From JBAYVY01 sp041674345 (GTDB taxonomy: Bacteria; Planctomycetota; Phycisphaerae; Phycisphaerales; Zrk34): DNA of 9,807 nucleotides. Each line of letters begins with the position of its first letter. The stretch's first letter is position 1. The stretch is taken from positions 1 to 9,807 of the forward strand of contig JBAYVY010000118.1 in assembly GCA_041674345.1 (NCBI GenBank). The letters run 5' to 3'. Positions 1-7,452 of the stretch are shown here, piece by piece. Both the position numbers and the translations under genes were made by a program. The notes under the pieces are model-generated. The model was given only the letters and a program-made list of their open reading frames with translations, was not told the DNA's origin and made no database searches.

Positions 1-129
1 AAAAACGGCGTTTTTGACCCAAAAACGAGGGTTGCAAGAGCCAAAATCGACCTTTTTCGTTAGCTTTCATTGGCTGACCCTCATTATTGGCTCAAAAACG
101 GCGATTCTCCGTGAACGGTTACTCCAAAA
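1..129. repeat. AT-rich non-coding block with short direct and inverted repeats
   Basis: This stretch is clearly richer in A+T than the rest of the window and has stops in the frame of the downstream isomerase remnant (TAG at 61, TGA at 112). Positions 1-15 form a near-perfect palindrome (AAAAACG-g-CGTTTTT). The decamer AAAAACGGCG at 1-10 recurs at 94-103, and a related AAAAACGAGGG lies at 21-31. GAGCCAA at 38-44 is inverted as TTGGCTC at 87-93, and ATTGGCT occurs directly at 69-75 and 86-92. These are seen in the sequence. A small non-autonomous mobile element or an intergenic repeat that interrupted the isomerase is an inference. The left boundary lies outside the window, so neither terminal repeats nor a target duplication can be confirmed. 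Confidence 0.4.
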
Positions 130-135
130 CTCAGG

Positions 136-624
136 TTGAAAAATTGCCTGGCCATGCTCATCATGGATCGGCTGGGGGCCGGCGGATCGTTCGCCGAATT
201 GCACCCGGTCGATTTCAACGGTGATTTCGTGCTGGTCGGCCACGACGGCCCGCATCACATCGCCATTGCGCAGGGCAAGCCGGTGCTGCGCGGTTTGTCC
301 GTCCTCCACGGCAAACGCGGACGCGGGCCGAGCGTGGAATTCGCCATCCAAAATGGGCCGATCATCCTGCTGGGCCTGACGCAGACAGCAGACGGTCGAT
401 ACCGATTCGTCGTGGCCGAGGGCGAATCCCTGCCCGGCGTCATCCCCGCCACGGGCAACACCAACACCCGCGGACGATTCGCGCCCGATGTCCGCACGTT
501 CATCGAACATTGGTCGCTCCAGGGTCCGACCCACCACTTCGCACTGGGCATCGGCCATCAGGCCGGGGCCATCGGGCAACTGGCACAGGTGTTGAACATC
601 CCCTGCGTGAAGGTCACGCCGTAA
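136..624 (+). pseudogene. L-fucose/L-arabinose isomerase-family gene, 5'-truncated remnant
   Basis: The 162 residues that can be read (nominal start TTG at 136) match the C-terminal third of sugar isomerases of the L-fucose/L-arabinose isomerase superfamily, cytoplasmic metal-dependent aldose-ketose isomerases usually about 450-500 residues long. Recognisable blocks are KNCLAMLIMDRLGAGGSFAE (2-21), VLVGHDGPHH (32-41), the LHGKRGRGPSVEF strand pair, VAEGESLPG, NTNTRGRF and GPTHHFALGIGH (130-141). By analogy with E. coli AraA, E21, H36 and H133/H134 would be three of the four metal ligands; the first Glu should lie about four residues before K2, where the sequence is unrelated. Homology therefore stops at about position 130, right after an AT-rich repeat block, and no convincing ribosome-binding site precedes the TTG. 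The gene converges on the GH20 gene with 10 bp between stops. The fragment is very probably inactive; a separately expressed C-terminal domain is the less likely alternative. Substrate (fucose, arabinose or other) is not decided. Confidence 0.75.
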
Positions 625-634
625 CGGGGTGCGA

Positions 635-2014
635 TCAGTGAATGTCAGCGGTGGAACGGACGGCGGCGAATTCGGGCGCGAGCCGGGCGAACTCGCCTTG
701 CAACGGCTGGATGCGTTCATCGAGATAGCGGTTGATCCACAAATCGTCGATCAGCCCGGCGAAGGCGGCGCGGATTTTGACCGCGGCGGCGAGCGCTTCG
801 TCGATGTGACGCTGAAGATTTTTCAAACGCGACACGTCCATCGATCCGGTGCGCCGGCGCGGGTCTTGCCGCAGCGTGACCAGCATCTCACGCAGGTCCG
901 CCGCGTTCATCCAGCCGACGCGGCGTGCCTCGGCCAGTGTACGCAACGCATCGCGGCATCGCGCGAAGCGATCCAGTTCCCCGACGCTTTGGAGGAACGC
1001 TTCGCAGCCGGGTTGCTCACCGGGCATGGATCGACCGTCGTGGAAAATGTGGCCGACGTTCACCAGCGCATCGAACGCCGCGTCGATCGGTTCGCATTGC
1101 ACGGTGGTGGTGCAATATCGGCTCCAGCCGGTGGCGACCGCGCCGATGAAACGCAGCGAACGATGCACGTCCGCCCACGCCAGCGCGTTGTCCCGCCGCT
1201 CGTTGAAATCCGGCAGATCGCTGCTCATGCCGTCGGCCCCCTTGAACGCCCCGGCGCACCACAGCGGCACGCCCGCCTTCGCCAGGTGGTCGATGTAGGA
1301 ACGGTGAAAATGGTTGCCCGTGTTCACCTGATCGGGATGGCCGCGATAGCCCCAGACCATCAGGTCCGCCCGCCGGCCGAGCTTCGCCAGTTCCTCCGCC
1401 GACCAGTGAATCATCATGTCATGCCAAAGGATCGGGCGGATGTTCCGGCCGTTCAGATGATCCAGCAGGGGCTGAATGTGTTGGATATAAAGCGCGGCTT
1501 TGCCGTGTTTTTCGATGAACGCTTTGGTGTCGGGATGCGAGCCGAAGGTCCACGCCTCATCGCCGCCGAGGTGGAAGCGGCGCACATCGGGACACAGCGC
1601 CAGCACATCGTCGATCATGTCGCGGACCAGCCGCCCCGCGCCGTCGGCCAGCACGTTGATCACGTCGCTGCGATCGGGCAGTTCCCGCAAGTGTTTCCTG
1701 CCCGGCCAGCCGAGCGCGTTTTCCAGATGCCCCAGGCATTGCACGAGCGGGATGATTTCCAATCCCCGCTTGGCGGCATGTTGCACGAATTGACGCACCT
1801 GCTCCGGGGAATAGGCCGTCTCGCTGCGCATGCGCTGATCGACGGTCCAGGGGAAGGCGTCTTCCCATTCGACGAGGATCACGTTGTAGCGCGCCGCGGC
1901 GAACAGATCGACCAGCGACAGCAGACGGTCGAAGGTGGGCGGAACGCCCTTGAAATCCAGATGAACGCCGCGCTGTTCAAATACGGCGGGCGATGCGGAG
2001 AAACCGGCGGGCAT
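635..2014 (-). CDS. GH20 beta-N-acetylhexosaminidase, hexosaminidase D-like
   Basis: This 459-residue protein should hydrolyse terminal N-acetylglucosamine or N-acetylgalactosamine from glycans by the substrate-assisted mechanism of GH20. The TIM barrel starts almost at the N-terminus (RGVHLDFKGVPP, 15-26) and follows the order of the animal hexosaminidase D branch: YNVILVEWEDAFPW (53-66), LEIIPLVQCLGHLE (85-98) and FHLGGDEAW (147-155). The Asp-Glu pair D152-E153 is the expected catalytic dyad. A helical tail (about 370-459) follows the barrel. There is no signal peptide and no GH20b N-terminal domain, so a cytoplasmic location is likely, acting on imported oligosaccharides. The ATG at 2014 is chosen because the conserved barrel begins just after it; only a weak GAAAG lies upstream. 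It is 107 bp downstream of the GH2 gene, with its own possible promoter in the gap. Family assignment is firm; exact substrate is not known. Confidence 0.88.
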   Translation of the reverse strand: MPAGFSASPAVFEQRGVHLDFKGVPPTFDRLLSLVDLFAAARYNVILVEWEDAFPWTVDQRMRSETAYSPEQVRQFVQHAAKRGLEIIPLVQCLGHLENALGWPGRKHLRELPDRSDVINVLADGAGRLVRDMIDDVLALCPDVRRFHLGGDEAWTFGSHPDTKAFIEKHGKAALYIQHIQPLLDHLNGRNIRPILWHDMMIHWSAEELAKLGRRADLMVWGYRGHPDQVNTGNHFHRSYIDHLAKAGVPLWCAGAFKGADGMSSDLPDFNERRDNALAWADVHRSLRFIGAVATGWSRYCTTTVQCEPIDAAFDALVNVGHIFHDGRSMPGEQPGCEAFLQSVGELDRFARCRDALRTLAEARRVGWMNAADLREMLVTLRQDPRRRTGSMDVSRLKNLQRHIDEALAAAVKIRAAFAGLIDDLWINRYLDERIQPLQGEFARLAPEFAAVRSTADIH

Positions 2015-2071
2015 GGATCGGCTTTCAATAAAAATCGGCGGAATGAATCCGGGGGCAATCGACGCGGGAAC

Positions 2072-2099
2072 ATTATCACCGGCCCCGATTTTTCAGCAA
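2072..2099 (-). promoter_or_regulatory. possible promoter for the GH20 gene
   Basis: In the 107-bp gap between the GH2 stop and the GH20 start, the minus strand holds TTGCTG (2094-2099), a 16-nt spacer and GATAAT (2072-2077). The -10 element matches the sigma-70 consensus in five of six positions; the -35 matches in only three. A start near 2065 would give a leader of about 50 nt. The gap also has a 5-bp AACCC/GGGTT hairpin just after the GH2 stop, without a T-run. The two genes may still be co-transcribed; this site is weak evidence. Confidence 0.3.
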
Positions 2100-2121
2100 C
2101 CCTGTCCGGGTTCGGCGTGCG

Positions 2122-5100
2122 TTACCACCGCGTGTATCGGTAGGGATCATCGCCGAGGGGGTAGTCGGTTCTGTAATCGGCGTCGTAGTAGTCTTCCCAG
2201 CGGATTTGGGAGGCGGGTTCGAGTGTCATTTGTTTGGCCGGGCCGCCCATGCCGCCGCCGCCGAAACGATCGAACAGGACGATGGCGATGACATTGCGTC
2301 CGGGGCGGACCAGGGAGGCGGGGATTTTATAAGTTCGGCGAGCGGACCAGAAGTTCGGCGTGTTTTTGTCGGTTTGGCCGATGCACTGTCCGTTGAAATA
2401 AGTCTTATCAAAATCGTCGATTGAGCCGAGGTTGAGCGTGAGGTCTTTGCCCGTCCAGTCAGCCGGTACGTCGATGGCGCGGCGCAGCACGACTTGCCCC
2501 TCGGTGGTATCGAAGGAGGGGATCATGGAAGGCATGGCGAGTTTGTTCCAGGAGGAATCATCGAAATCCCCCTGGATCAGCCGCATGATTTCGGGGGTGA
2601 CGGGTGCTTCAGCGGGGGCGTTGTTCTGGCCGGCGACCGGCAGGGTCAGCGTTTGTTTCCATCGCCAGTCACCGGCGAGGGGCATGATTTGCCGCGTTCG
2701 GAAATCGAACAACTGCGCATCAGCGCGGAATTCACCGCCCATGTTGGCCAGCAGTTGCGACAGCGCGCGGGTCTGACGCCAGCGTGTGAGTCGCAGATAA
2801 GTTTTGACATCGGCGTTCAGGGCGCGCGGGTCGATCTGGCAGGCGACGGCCGCGCCGGTGCCGACGGTCAGACGGGCGAGCAGGCCGGCGGAGGCGACTT
2901 GCCAGTCATCGGTTTGTTGGATGAGTTGCGCGGGTGCGTCGGCGCGTCGGCGCAGGTCGGAGGCGCTCAGGCCGCGTGCGATGGGCCAGTCGGGCGCGGT
3001 GAGCGAGCCGGTGAAGGAATCGACGGCTTGTCGTTGGAGGCCCAGGGGTCCGGCGGGGGAGGCATCGGGGAGGATGAAGACTTGTCCGCCGAGTTCGAGA
3101 TAGGATCGCAGGGTTGCATCGCTGACTTTCGCGCCGGGGCCGAGGATCAACAGTTGGGCATCGGCGTCGAGGGTTGGGGCGCGGTTGTGGATCAGACCCA
3201 GGTCGGCCAGCAGGCGTTCGCCGGTATCGTCGCCGAGGTAGAGGGTGAGGGTATTTCGCGGGGAAAGCGGGCAGTTCAGGGCATAGTCGAAGAATTGTCG
3301 GGCGAGCAATGTCGCGGCGGGGTCGGCGGGAACGTGGTCTTCAAAGTCCAGCGTACACCAAAACATTCGGCCCTTGCCCATGTCCAGTTCCATCAGCGGG
3401 CTGTACGCCAGGTCGAACTCACCTTCGAGCAGGGGGCGCCAGCCGCCGCGGTGGGGCTTTTCGATGCAGACGCTGGACAGCGCGCCGCGGTTGCTGGTGC
3501 GCCAGCCGTGCATGGGCATTTTGCCGGGGGTGGCGGGGTCGGTCATCGGATTGAAGACCGGATGATCGGGGACGAGCGTGCTGGACCCGGCCCAGTCGCG
3601 TAATTGCTCGTCGGTCAAGCCCTTGGCCAGCGCGCCGGCGGGATCGACGAAGAACATTCGGCGTGACAGGGCATCGCAGATGCGGAACCGCGTGTGCGCG
3701 GTGAACCAATCGGGGCTTTGGGTCATGAGGATCAGTCGCCCGCCTTGTTTGACGAAATCGTGAAGATCGCCAGGCATGGGTGTTTTGGAACTAAGCGCAT
3801 TTCTTCCAATAACCAGAAGAGGATCGGAGGATTTGCCGTCCCACGGTTGGGTGACGAAGCCCATGCGGCGCAGCAGATCGATGGTTTTGCCTTCGGGGTC
3901 GAACACGGCAAGGGTGGCGGATTTGGAATCGGTCAGTTGTTGCGAAAAGAGCGTGAAATCCAGGCGATCCTGATGTGATTGTTCGCCGACGCGGGCATCG
4001 AGCCGGACGTGGCCGGCGATCATGGGTGTGTTGTCGGGGAGGGTTTTAGGCATGGTCCAGGTGATGGGCAGGAGGAGGGTTTGGGCGGGCGCGATGCGTC
4101 CTTCGATCTTGCTTTTGGCGAGGGGGATGTCTTGGCCTGCGAGTTGGACGGACCATTGGGCGGTATAAGATTGTTCCTGTCGGGTATCGTTGATGAGGAT
4201 GATTTGTTTGACGGCGGGGGAGGCGGTTCGGTAGTGATGGGTCTTGTCGGTGAGGTCGGCGAGGTCGGGGCCTGAGCCGGCGATCCAGGCGAGGGTGGGG
4301 GCGTTGTTGGCGATCATGGCGTCGCCGCTGGCGGTTGCCTGCCAGGCGGGGGGTTGGAGGGGTTTGTCCATGAAAGCGGGGTGTTGGGGCCGATAGGGGC
4401 CGCGTGCGCCGGGCTGCCAGGGCGGGACGGAGACGGGGGATTCGGCCTGTTCAGTGCGGACCCAGAGGCAGCCCCCGGCGGCCCAGGGGAGCATTCCGCC
4501 GGTGATGCCCATGGAGCGCCAGGAGCGCCAGGTGTTGCGGACGAAGAGCGCTTCGAGTTGCTGGAAGTTTTCCTGTCGGAACAGTTTGAAGCTGGGGTGC
4601 CAGGATTGATATTGCTGATCTTTGACGAAGTGATCGGCGATGAGTCGGCGATATTCGGGGGTTTCGAGTTGGTAGCTGCGTGAGCCGAGGTAGATGGCGG
4701 CATACTCGGTCTGGAGGGGTTCGGAGACGGAGGCGTTGCCGTAGCCGGCGCGTCCGCGGAGCATGGTGCCGTAGAAGGGCGTGCCGAACTCAACGGCGAG
4801 GAAGGGCATGGTTCCGTCGCGTTCATAATCGGTGAGCCACTCTTCGCGGTCCTGGAGGGGGATGAGGTTGAGGTAATGGTTGGTGTTATAGACATCGCCG
4901 ACCTGCGCGCCGGCGTGCGTGAAGGCGGAGCGGGTGGGGTCGTATTTTTTGATGAGCTTCATGCTTTGGAAGCCGATGGAAGCGCGACGTTGCCAGCCGG
5001 GGTCGGCGACGAGGTCGGGGGTGCCGATGCGGTAGGGGGCCTGGTCTTCGTTGTGGCCGAAGTAGTTGGCGGTGCAGGCCCAGAGGACGATGGCGGGGTG

Positions 5101-6462
5101 ATTGCGGAACTGGCGGAGATCGGCGGCCATGCGATGTTCCCACTCGGCGCGTTGTTCGAGGTTGTCCCAGAGATAGCCGCCCTGGTCGTTTCGGAGCAGG
5201 CGGGCGACGCTGAGCGGCGAGCCGGCCATGAGGACGCCCATTTCGTCGGCGAGTCGCGCCAGGTAGGGGCGGGTGTCGTAGGTTCCGCGTTCGTCGAAGT
5301 CCTCCGGCCAGACTTCCAGGAAGTTGAAACCGGCGTTGATCTGGGCTTGCATTTCGGCGGCGAGATCGGCGACGAGGGGACGGTTGGTGACGGCGACGAT
5401 GGGACGGAGGCGGATTTCGGTTCCGTTGAGGAAGAACTGTTTGCCGTCGATCCAGAACTCACGGAAGCCGAAGCGTTGGGTGTGGGTGTCACGGATGCCG
5501 GGCGCTTCGACGGTGAGTTCGAGTTGGTAGAGGTTGGGTCGGCCCACGTCCCACAGACGCGGGTTGTCCCATGTCCATTGGGGCTGGATCACCTGTGTAT
5601 CGGCGGCTTCAATGGGCAGTTGGACGGTGAAGCGTTTTTCTTCTTTGCCTTTTTCATTGAGCAGGCGCGCGGTGATCGTAGCGTTGGCGGGTCGGGTGAC
5701 GTTTTTCAATTCGACGTTCAGCGTTAGCTGATGATGTCGGGTGGAGGTTTGCACGAAGACATCGCTGACATGCGCGCCGATGGGCCTGCTGGAAAGCAGC
5801 ACGTCGCTGATGAGTCCGCGCGCGCCGACGATCGCTTTTTCCTGCGAGACCTGTGCGGTGGCGTTTTCCATGAATCGCTGGACGAGTTCCTGATTGGGCG
5901 TGGCGATGACCAGGAGGGTGAGTGTTTGGGATTGACCGGGGCGGACATGATCGGTGAGGTCGATTTCGCCGCCGGGCCAGTGGATTTCGCCGATTTCCGC
6001 GTTGTCGAGAAACACCTTGGCGTCGGTGCTGACGCGATGGAGGTCGAGGAGGACAGCCCGTCCGGTCCAATCGGCGGGGATGGTGACGGCGCGTTGATAC
6101 CAGGCGCGGTTCAGTTGATCCATGCGGACGCCGGTCCACATATCGCCAGTGCCGTGCGACAGGGCGTTGGGCCAGTATCCATATCCGCGCCAGGAGCCGG
6201 GCACGGGGATGTAGCCCCAGCCGGTTTGAGGCGGCTGATCGGCGGCTTCGCTTTGGGCGGGCATGAAGCGCCACGCGCCGTTGAGGCAGATCGCGGCACG
6301 TTGATCGTTTTGGATTTCGACCGGCTCGGTTCCCCATTGTTGGATGGTAGGCCAGGGTGTCTGGGGTTCGGGGCCGTTTTTAGCGGGGGTGGGGGTTTGG
6401 GTTTGGGCGTTGCACAGGCCGACGAACAGCAGACACGAGGCGATGAAGGACAGGTGTCGCAT
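2122..6462 (-). CDS. secreted giant GH2-type glycoside hydrolase family protein
   Basis: This 1446-residue protein has a Sec signal peptide (1-19, cut after LCNA). Its GH2 core consists of a sugar-binding jelly roll (about 55-190: LNGAWRF, VPGSW), an Ig-like sandwich (about 195-335, ending RFGFREFWIDGKQFFLNG) and a TIM barrel (about 345-660: NFLEVWPEDFD, RNHPAIVLW). E558 in FLAVEFG is the candidate nucleophile. The usual Asn-Glu acid/base motif after the Trp of the HP-x4-W strand is absent: residues 461-466 read WACTAN, with NED at 471-473 the nearest acidic group. Beyond the core are two amidotransferase-like alpha/beta segments (about 850-935 and 1073-1140) and a C-terminal galactose-binding-like domain (about 1260-1420) that repeats the PADWTG motif of the first one. 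GH2 enzymes are usually 600-1100 residues. The start at 6462 is set by the signal peptide; the frame stays open upstream only as an overlap with the prepilin gene. It lies 46 bp after that gene, probably one transcript. Substrate is unknown. Confidence 0.85.
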   Translation of the reverse strand: MRHLSFIASCLLFVGLCNAQTQTPTPAKNGPEPQTPWPTIQQWGTEPVEIQNDQRAAICLNGAWRFMPAQSEAADQPPQTGWGYIPVPGSWRGYGYWPNALSHGTGDMWTGVRMDQLNRAWYQRAVTIPADWTGRAVLLDLHRVSTDAKVFLDNAEIGEIHWPGGEIDLTDHVRPGQSQTLTLLVIATPNQELVQRFMENATAQVSQEKAIVGARGLISDVLLSSRPIGAHVSDVFVQTSTRHHQLTLNVELKNVTRPANATITARLLNEKGKEEKRFTVQLPIEAADTQVIQPQWTWDNPRLWDVGRPNLYQLELTVEAPGIRDTHTQRFGFREFWIDGKQFFLNGTEIRLRPIVAVTNRPLVADLAAEMQAQINAGFNFLEVWPEDFDERGTYDTRPYLARLADEMGVLMAGSPLSVARLLRNDQGGYLWDNLEQRAEWEHRMAADLRQFRNHPAIVLWACTANYFGHNEDQAPYRIGTPDLVADPGWQRRASIGFQSMKLIKKYDPTRSAFTHAGAQVGDVYNTNHYLNLIPLQDREEWLTDYERDGTMPFLAVEFGTPFYGTMLRGRAGYGNASVSEPLQTEYAAIYLGSRSYQLETPEYRRLIADHFVKDQQYQSWHPSFKLFRQENFQQLEALFVRNTWRSWRSMGITGGMLPWAAGGCLWVRTEQAESPVSVPPWQPGARGPYRPQHPAFMDKPLQPPAWQATASGDAMIANNAPTLAWIAGSGPDLADLTDKTHHYRTASPAVKQIILINDTRQEQSYTAQWSVQLAGQDIPLAKSKIEGRIAPAQTLLLPITWTMPKTLPDNTPMIAGHVRLDARVGEQSHQDRLDFTLFSQQLTDSKSATLAVFDPEGKTIDLLRRMGFVTQPWDGKSSDPLLVIGRNALSSKTPMPGDLHDFVKQGGRLILMTQSPDWFTAHTRFRICDALSRRMFFVDPAGALAKGLTDEQLRDWAGSSTLVPDHPVFNPMTDPATPGKMPMHGWRTSNRGALSSVCIEKPHRGGWRPLLEGEFDLAYSPLMELDMGKGRMFWCTLDFEDHVPADPAATLLARQFFDYALNCPLSPRNTLTLYLGDDTGERLLADLGLIHNRAPTLDADAQLLILGPGAKVSDATLRSYLELGGQVFILPDASPAGPLGLQRQAVDSFTGSLTAPDWPIARGLSASDLRRRADAPAQLIQQTDDWQVASAGLLARLTVGTGAAVACQIDPRALNADVKTYLRLTRWRQTRALSQLLANMGGEFRADAQLFDFRTRQIMPLAGDWRWKQTLTLPVAGQNNAPAEAPVTPEIMRLIQGDFDDSSWNKLAMPSMIPSFDTTEGQVVLRRAIDVPADWTGKDLTLNLGSIDDFDKTYFNGQCIGQTDKNTPNFWSARRTYKIPASLVRPGRNVIAIVLFDRFGGGGMGGPAKQMTLEPASQIRWEDYYDADYRTDYPLGDDPYRYTRW

Positions 6463-6508
6463 GGCGGTCTCTTTCAATGGGAACGGTGTGATTGCGGCAG
6501 GGGGCGAT

Positions 6509-7351
6509 TCACTGGCCGGCCGGTTCGGAATGAACGTCGAGGGCGTTTTCAGGAACGGTGTCGAACAATTGCTGTTCGGACAATTGGGCGGTGTGACCGT
6601 CGGGGAAGCTGACGACGGCATTGTCGGTGTGACGGCGTTGGACGATGCCGGGTTTCCAAATGTTGGGTGCGAGGTAATCGGATTTGAAGGTTGCATTCTG
6701 CAAGGCCACGTTGGTATTGCCCCAGATGAAATCGTTGTTGATCGAATCAGCCATGTAGATGCGATCGTTCTTGAGGGTGTTGAGTTTCGGGAACCAACAG
6801 GTGGAGTTGGTCGCTCCGCCGATGATCCATTTTTCGCCGAGAGAATCGTACCACGGTGAAACGCGAATGCCGAACGACCATGCTCCTCTGGCATGACCCG
6901 GCGGCAGGGTGATTTTCCATCCCGCTAGGATGGTGACGTTCGGCAACGCAAAATCGGGGCATGAAAAAGCATTGCGCGGCTTGACCTCGGTGACGGTCAG
7001 ACAGAGGACTCCCCCGGTTCCCGCGTCGTATTGCTTGTTGAGAAATACGTTTTGCAGGTAATTGGCTTCCATCAGTAAATCCGACCAGGCGCGGGCCACA
7101 CAGGCCGGCGGGCCTCCGGGGGTGAAGGGCAGCCATCCGTCACTCGGCATGCCCAGCCCGTTGTAATCGCCGGAGTACATGATGACCGCGAGCATGGATT
7201 GATGCTGGCCGCTCATGCACTGCACGGCCTTGGCCGCTTCCTTGGCTTTGCTCAACCCCGGCAGGAGGATGGCCAGCAGCAGGGCGATGATGCTGATGAC
7301 GACCAGAAGTTCCACCAGCGTAAAACCGTGTAGGGGCTTGTGTTTTGACAT
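6509..7351 (-). CDS. prepilin-like protein with H-X9-DG motif
   Basis: This 280-residue protein begins with a type IV prepilin/pseudopilin signal: a short basic leader, cleavage expected at G9/F10, then FTLVELLVVISIIALLLAIL with the invariant Glu at mature position 5 (E14) and one transmembrane helix (10-30). Near the C-terminus it has H241, nine residues, then D251-G252 (RRHTDNAVVSFPDGHT), the H-X9-DG signature of prepilin-processing-associated proteins abundant in Planctomycetes and Lentisphaerae. The middle part (60-230) contains several Cys and Trp residues and no domain I recognise. Such proteins are exported, processed by a prepilin peptidase and thought to assemble in or with type II secretion-like systems, but the role of this expanded family is not established. 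The start is supported by GAGG at 7361-7364, nine bases before the ATG. It lies between the PEP-CTERM gene and the GH2 gene in the same direction, suggesting a shared function at the cell surface. Confidence 0.88.
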   Translation of the reverse strand: MSKHKPLHGFTLVELLVVISIIALLLAILLPGLSKAKEAAKAVQCMSGQHQSMLAVIMYSGDYNGLGMPSDGWLPFTPGGPPACVARAWSDLLMEANYLQNVFLNKQYDAGTGGVLCLTVTEVKPRNAFSCPDFALPNVTILAGWKITLPPGHARGAWSFGIRVSPWYDSLGEKWIIGGATNSTCWFPKLNTLKNDRIYMADSINNDFIWGNTNVALQNATFKSDYLAPNIWKPGIVQRRHTDNAVVSFPDGHTAQLSEQQLFDTVPENALDVHSEPAGQ

Positions 7352-7399
7352 CGCGGCAATCCTCGCATCATCCGACGCCCCGCCGGGAGTTCAATCGTC

Positions 7400-7431
7400 A
7401 AAACGGCGAAGCGTCGTTAGACGCTGCGCCG
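7400..7431 (-). terminator. intrinsic terminator-like hairpin after the PEP-CTERM gene
   Basis: On the minus strand a 28-nt hairpin (7404-7431) has arms CGGCGcAGCGTC and GACGCTtCGCCG around a TAAC loop: 12 positions with a single mismatch, followed at once by TTTT (7400-7403). It begins 21 bp beyond the PEP-CTERM stop and ends about 50 bp before the prepilin start. It fits a rho-independent terminator or a partial one that lowers expression of the downstream prepilin-GH2 genes. The T-run is short, so read-through is likely. Confidence 0.6.
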
Positions 7432-7452
7432 CGGAAGATGAAGAAAATCGAA

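Noticed and set aside
67..720. Minus-strand open frame of 217 codons opposite the isomerase remnant
   Set aside because: The plus strand carries well-conserved isomerase motifs over the same region; the minus-strand translation shows no family features.
2099..2121. Terminator after the GH2 gene (AACCC/GGGTT hairpin)
   Set aside because: The stem is only 5 bp and no T-run follows; too weak to call.
629..2143. Long plus-strand open frame of 504 codons opposite the GH20 gene
   Set aside because: It mirrors a gene with clear GH20 motifs; its translation is rich in His, Arg, Gln and Val with no recognisable domain, as expected for the complement of a GC-rich gene.
2494..3603. Plus-strand open frame of 369 codons, and others at 3694-3978, 4876-5727 and 5731-6612
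   Set aside because: All lie antisense to the GH2 gene, have Gly/Val/Gln-rich low-complexity translations and no ribosome-binding site; they are composition shadows.
4514..4532. Tandem GAGCGCCAG repeat
   Set aside because: Only two short units that encode Trp-Arg-Ser twice within the GH2 protein; no sign of a repeat array.
6463..6894. In-frame N-terminal extension of 144 residues for the GH2 protein
   Set aside because: It overlaps the prepilin gene in another frame, gives a Pro/Ser/Thr-rich nonsense sequence and would bury the signal peptide; the start at 6462 is right.
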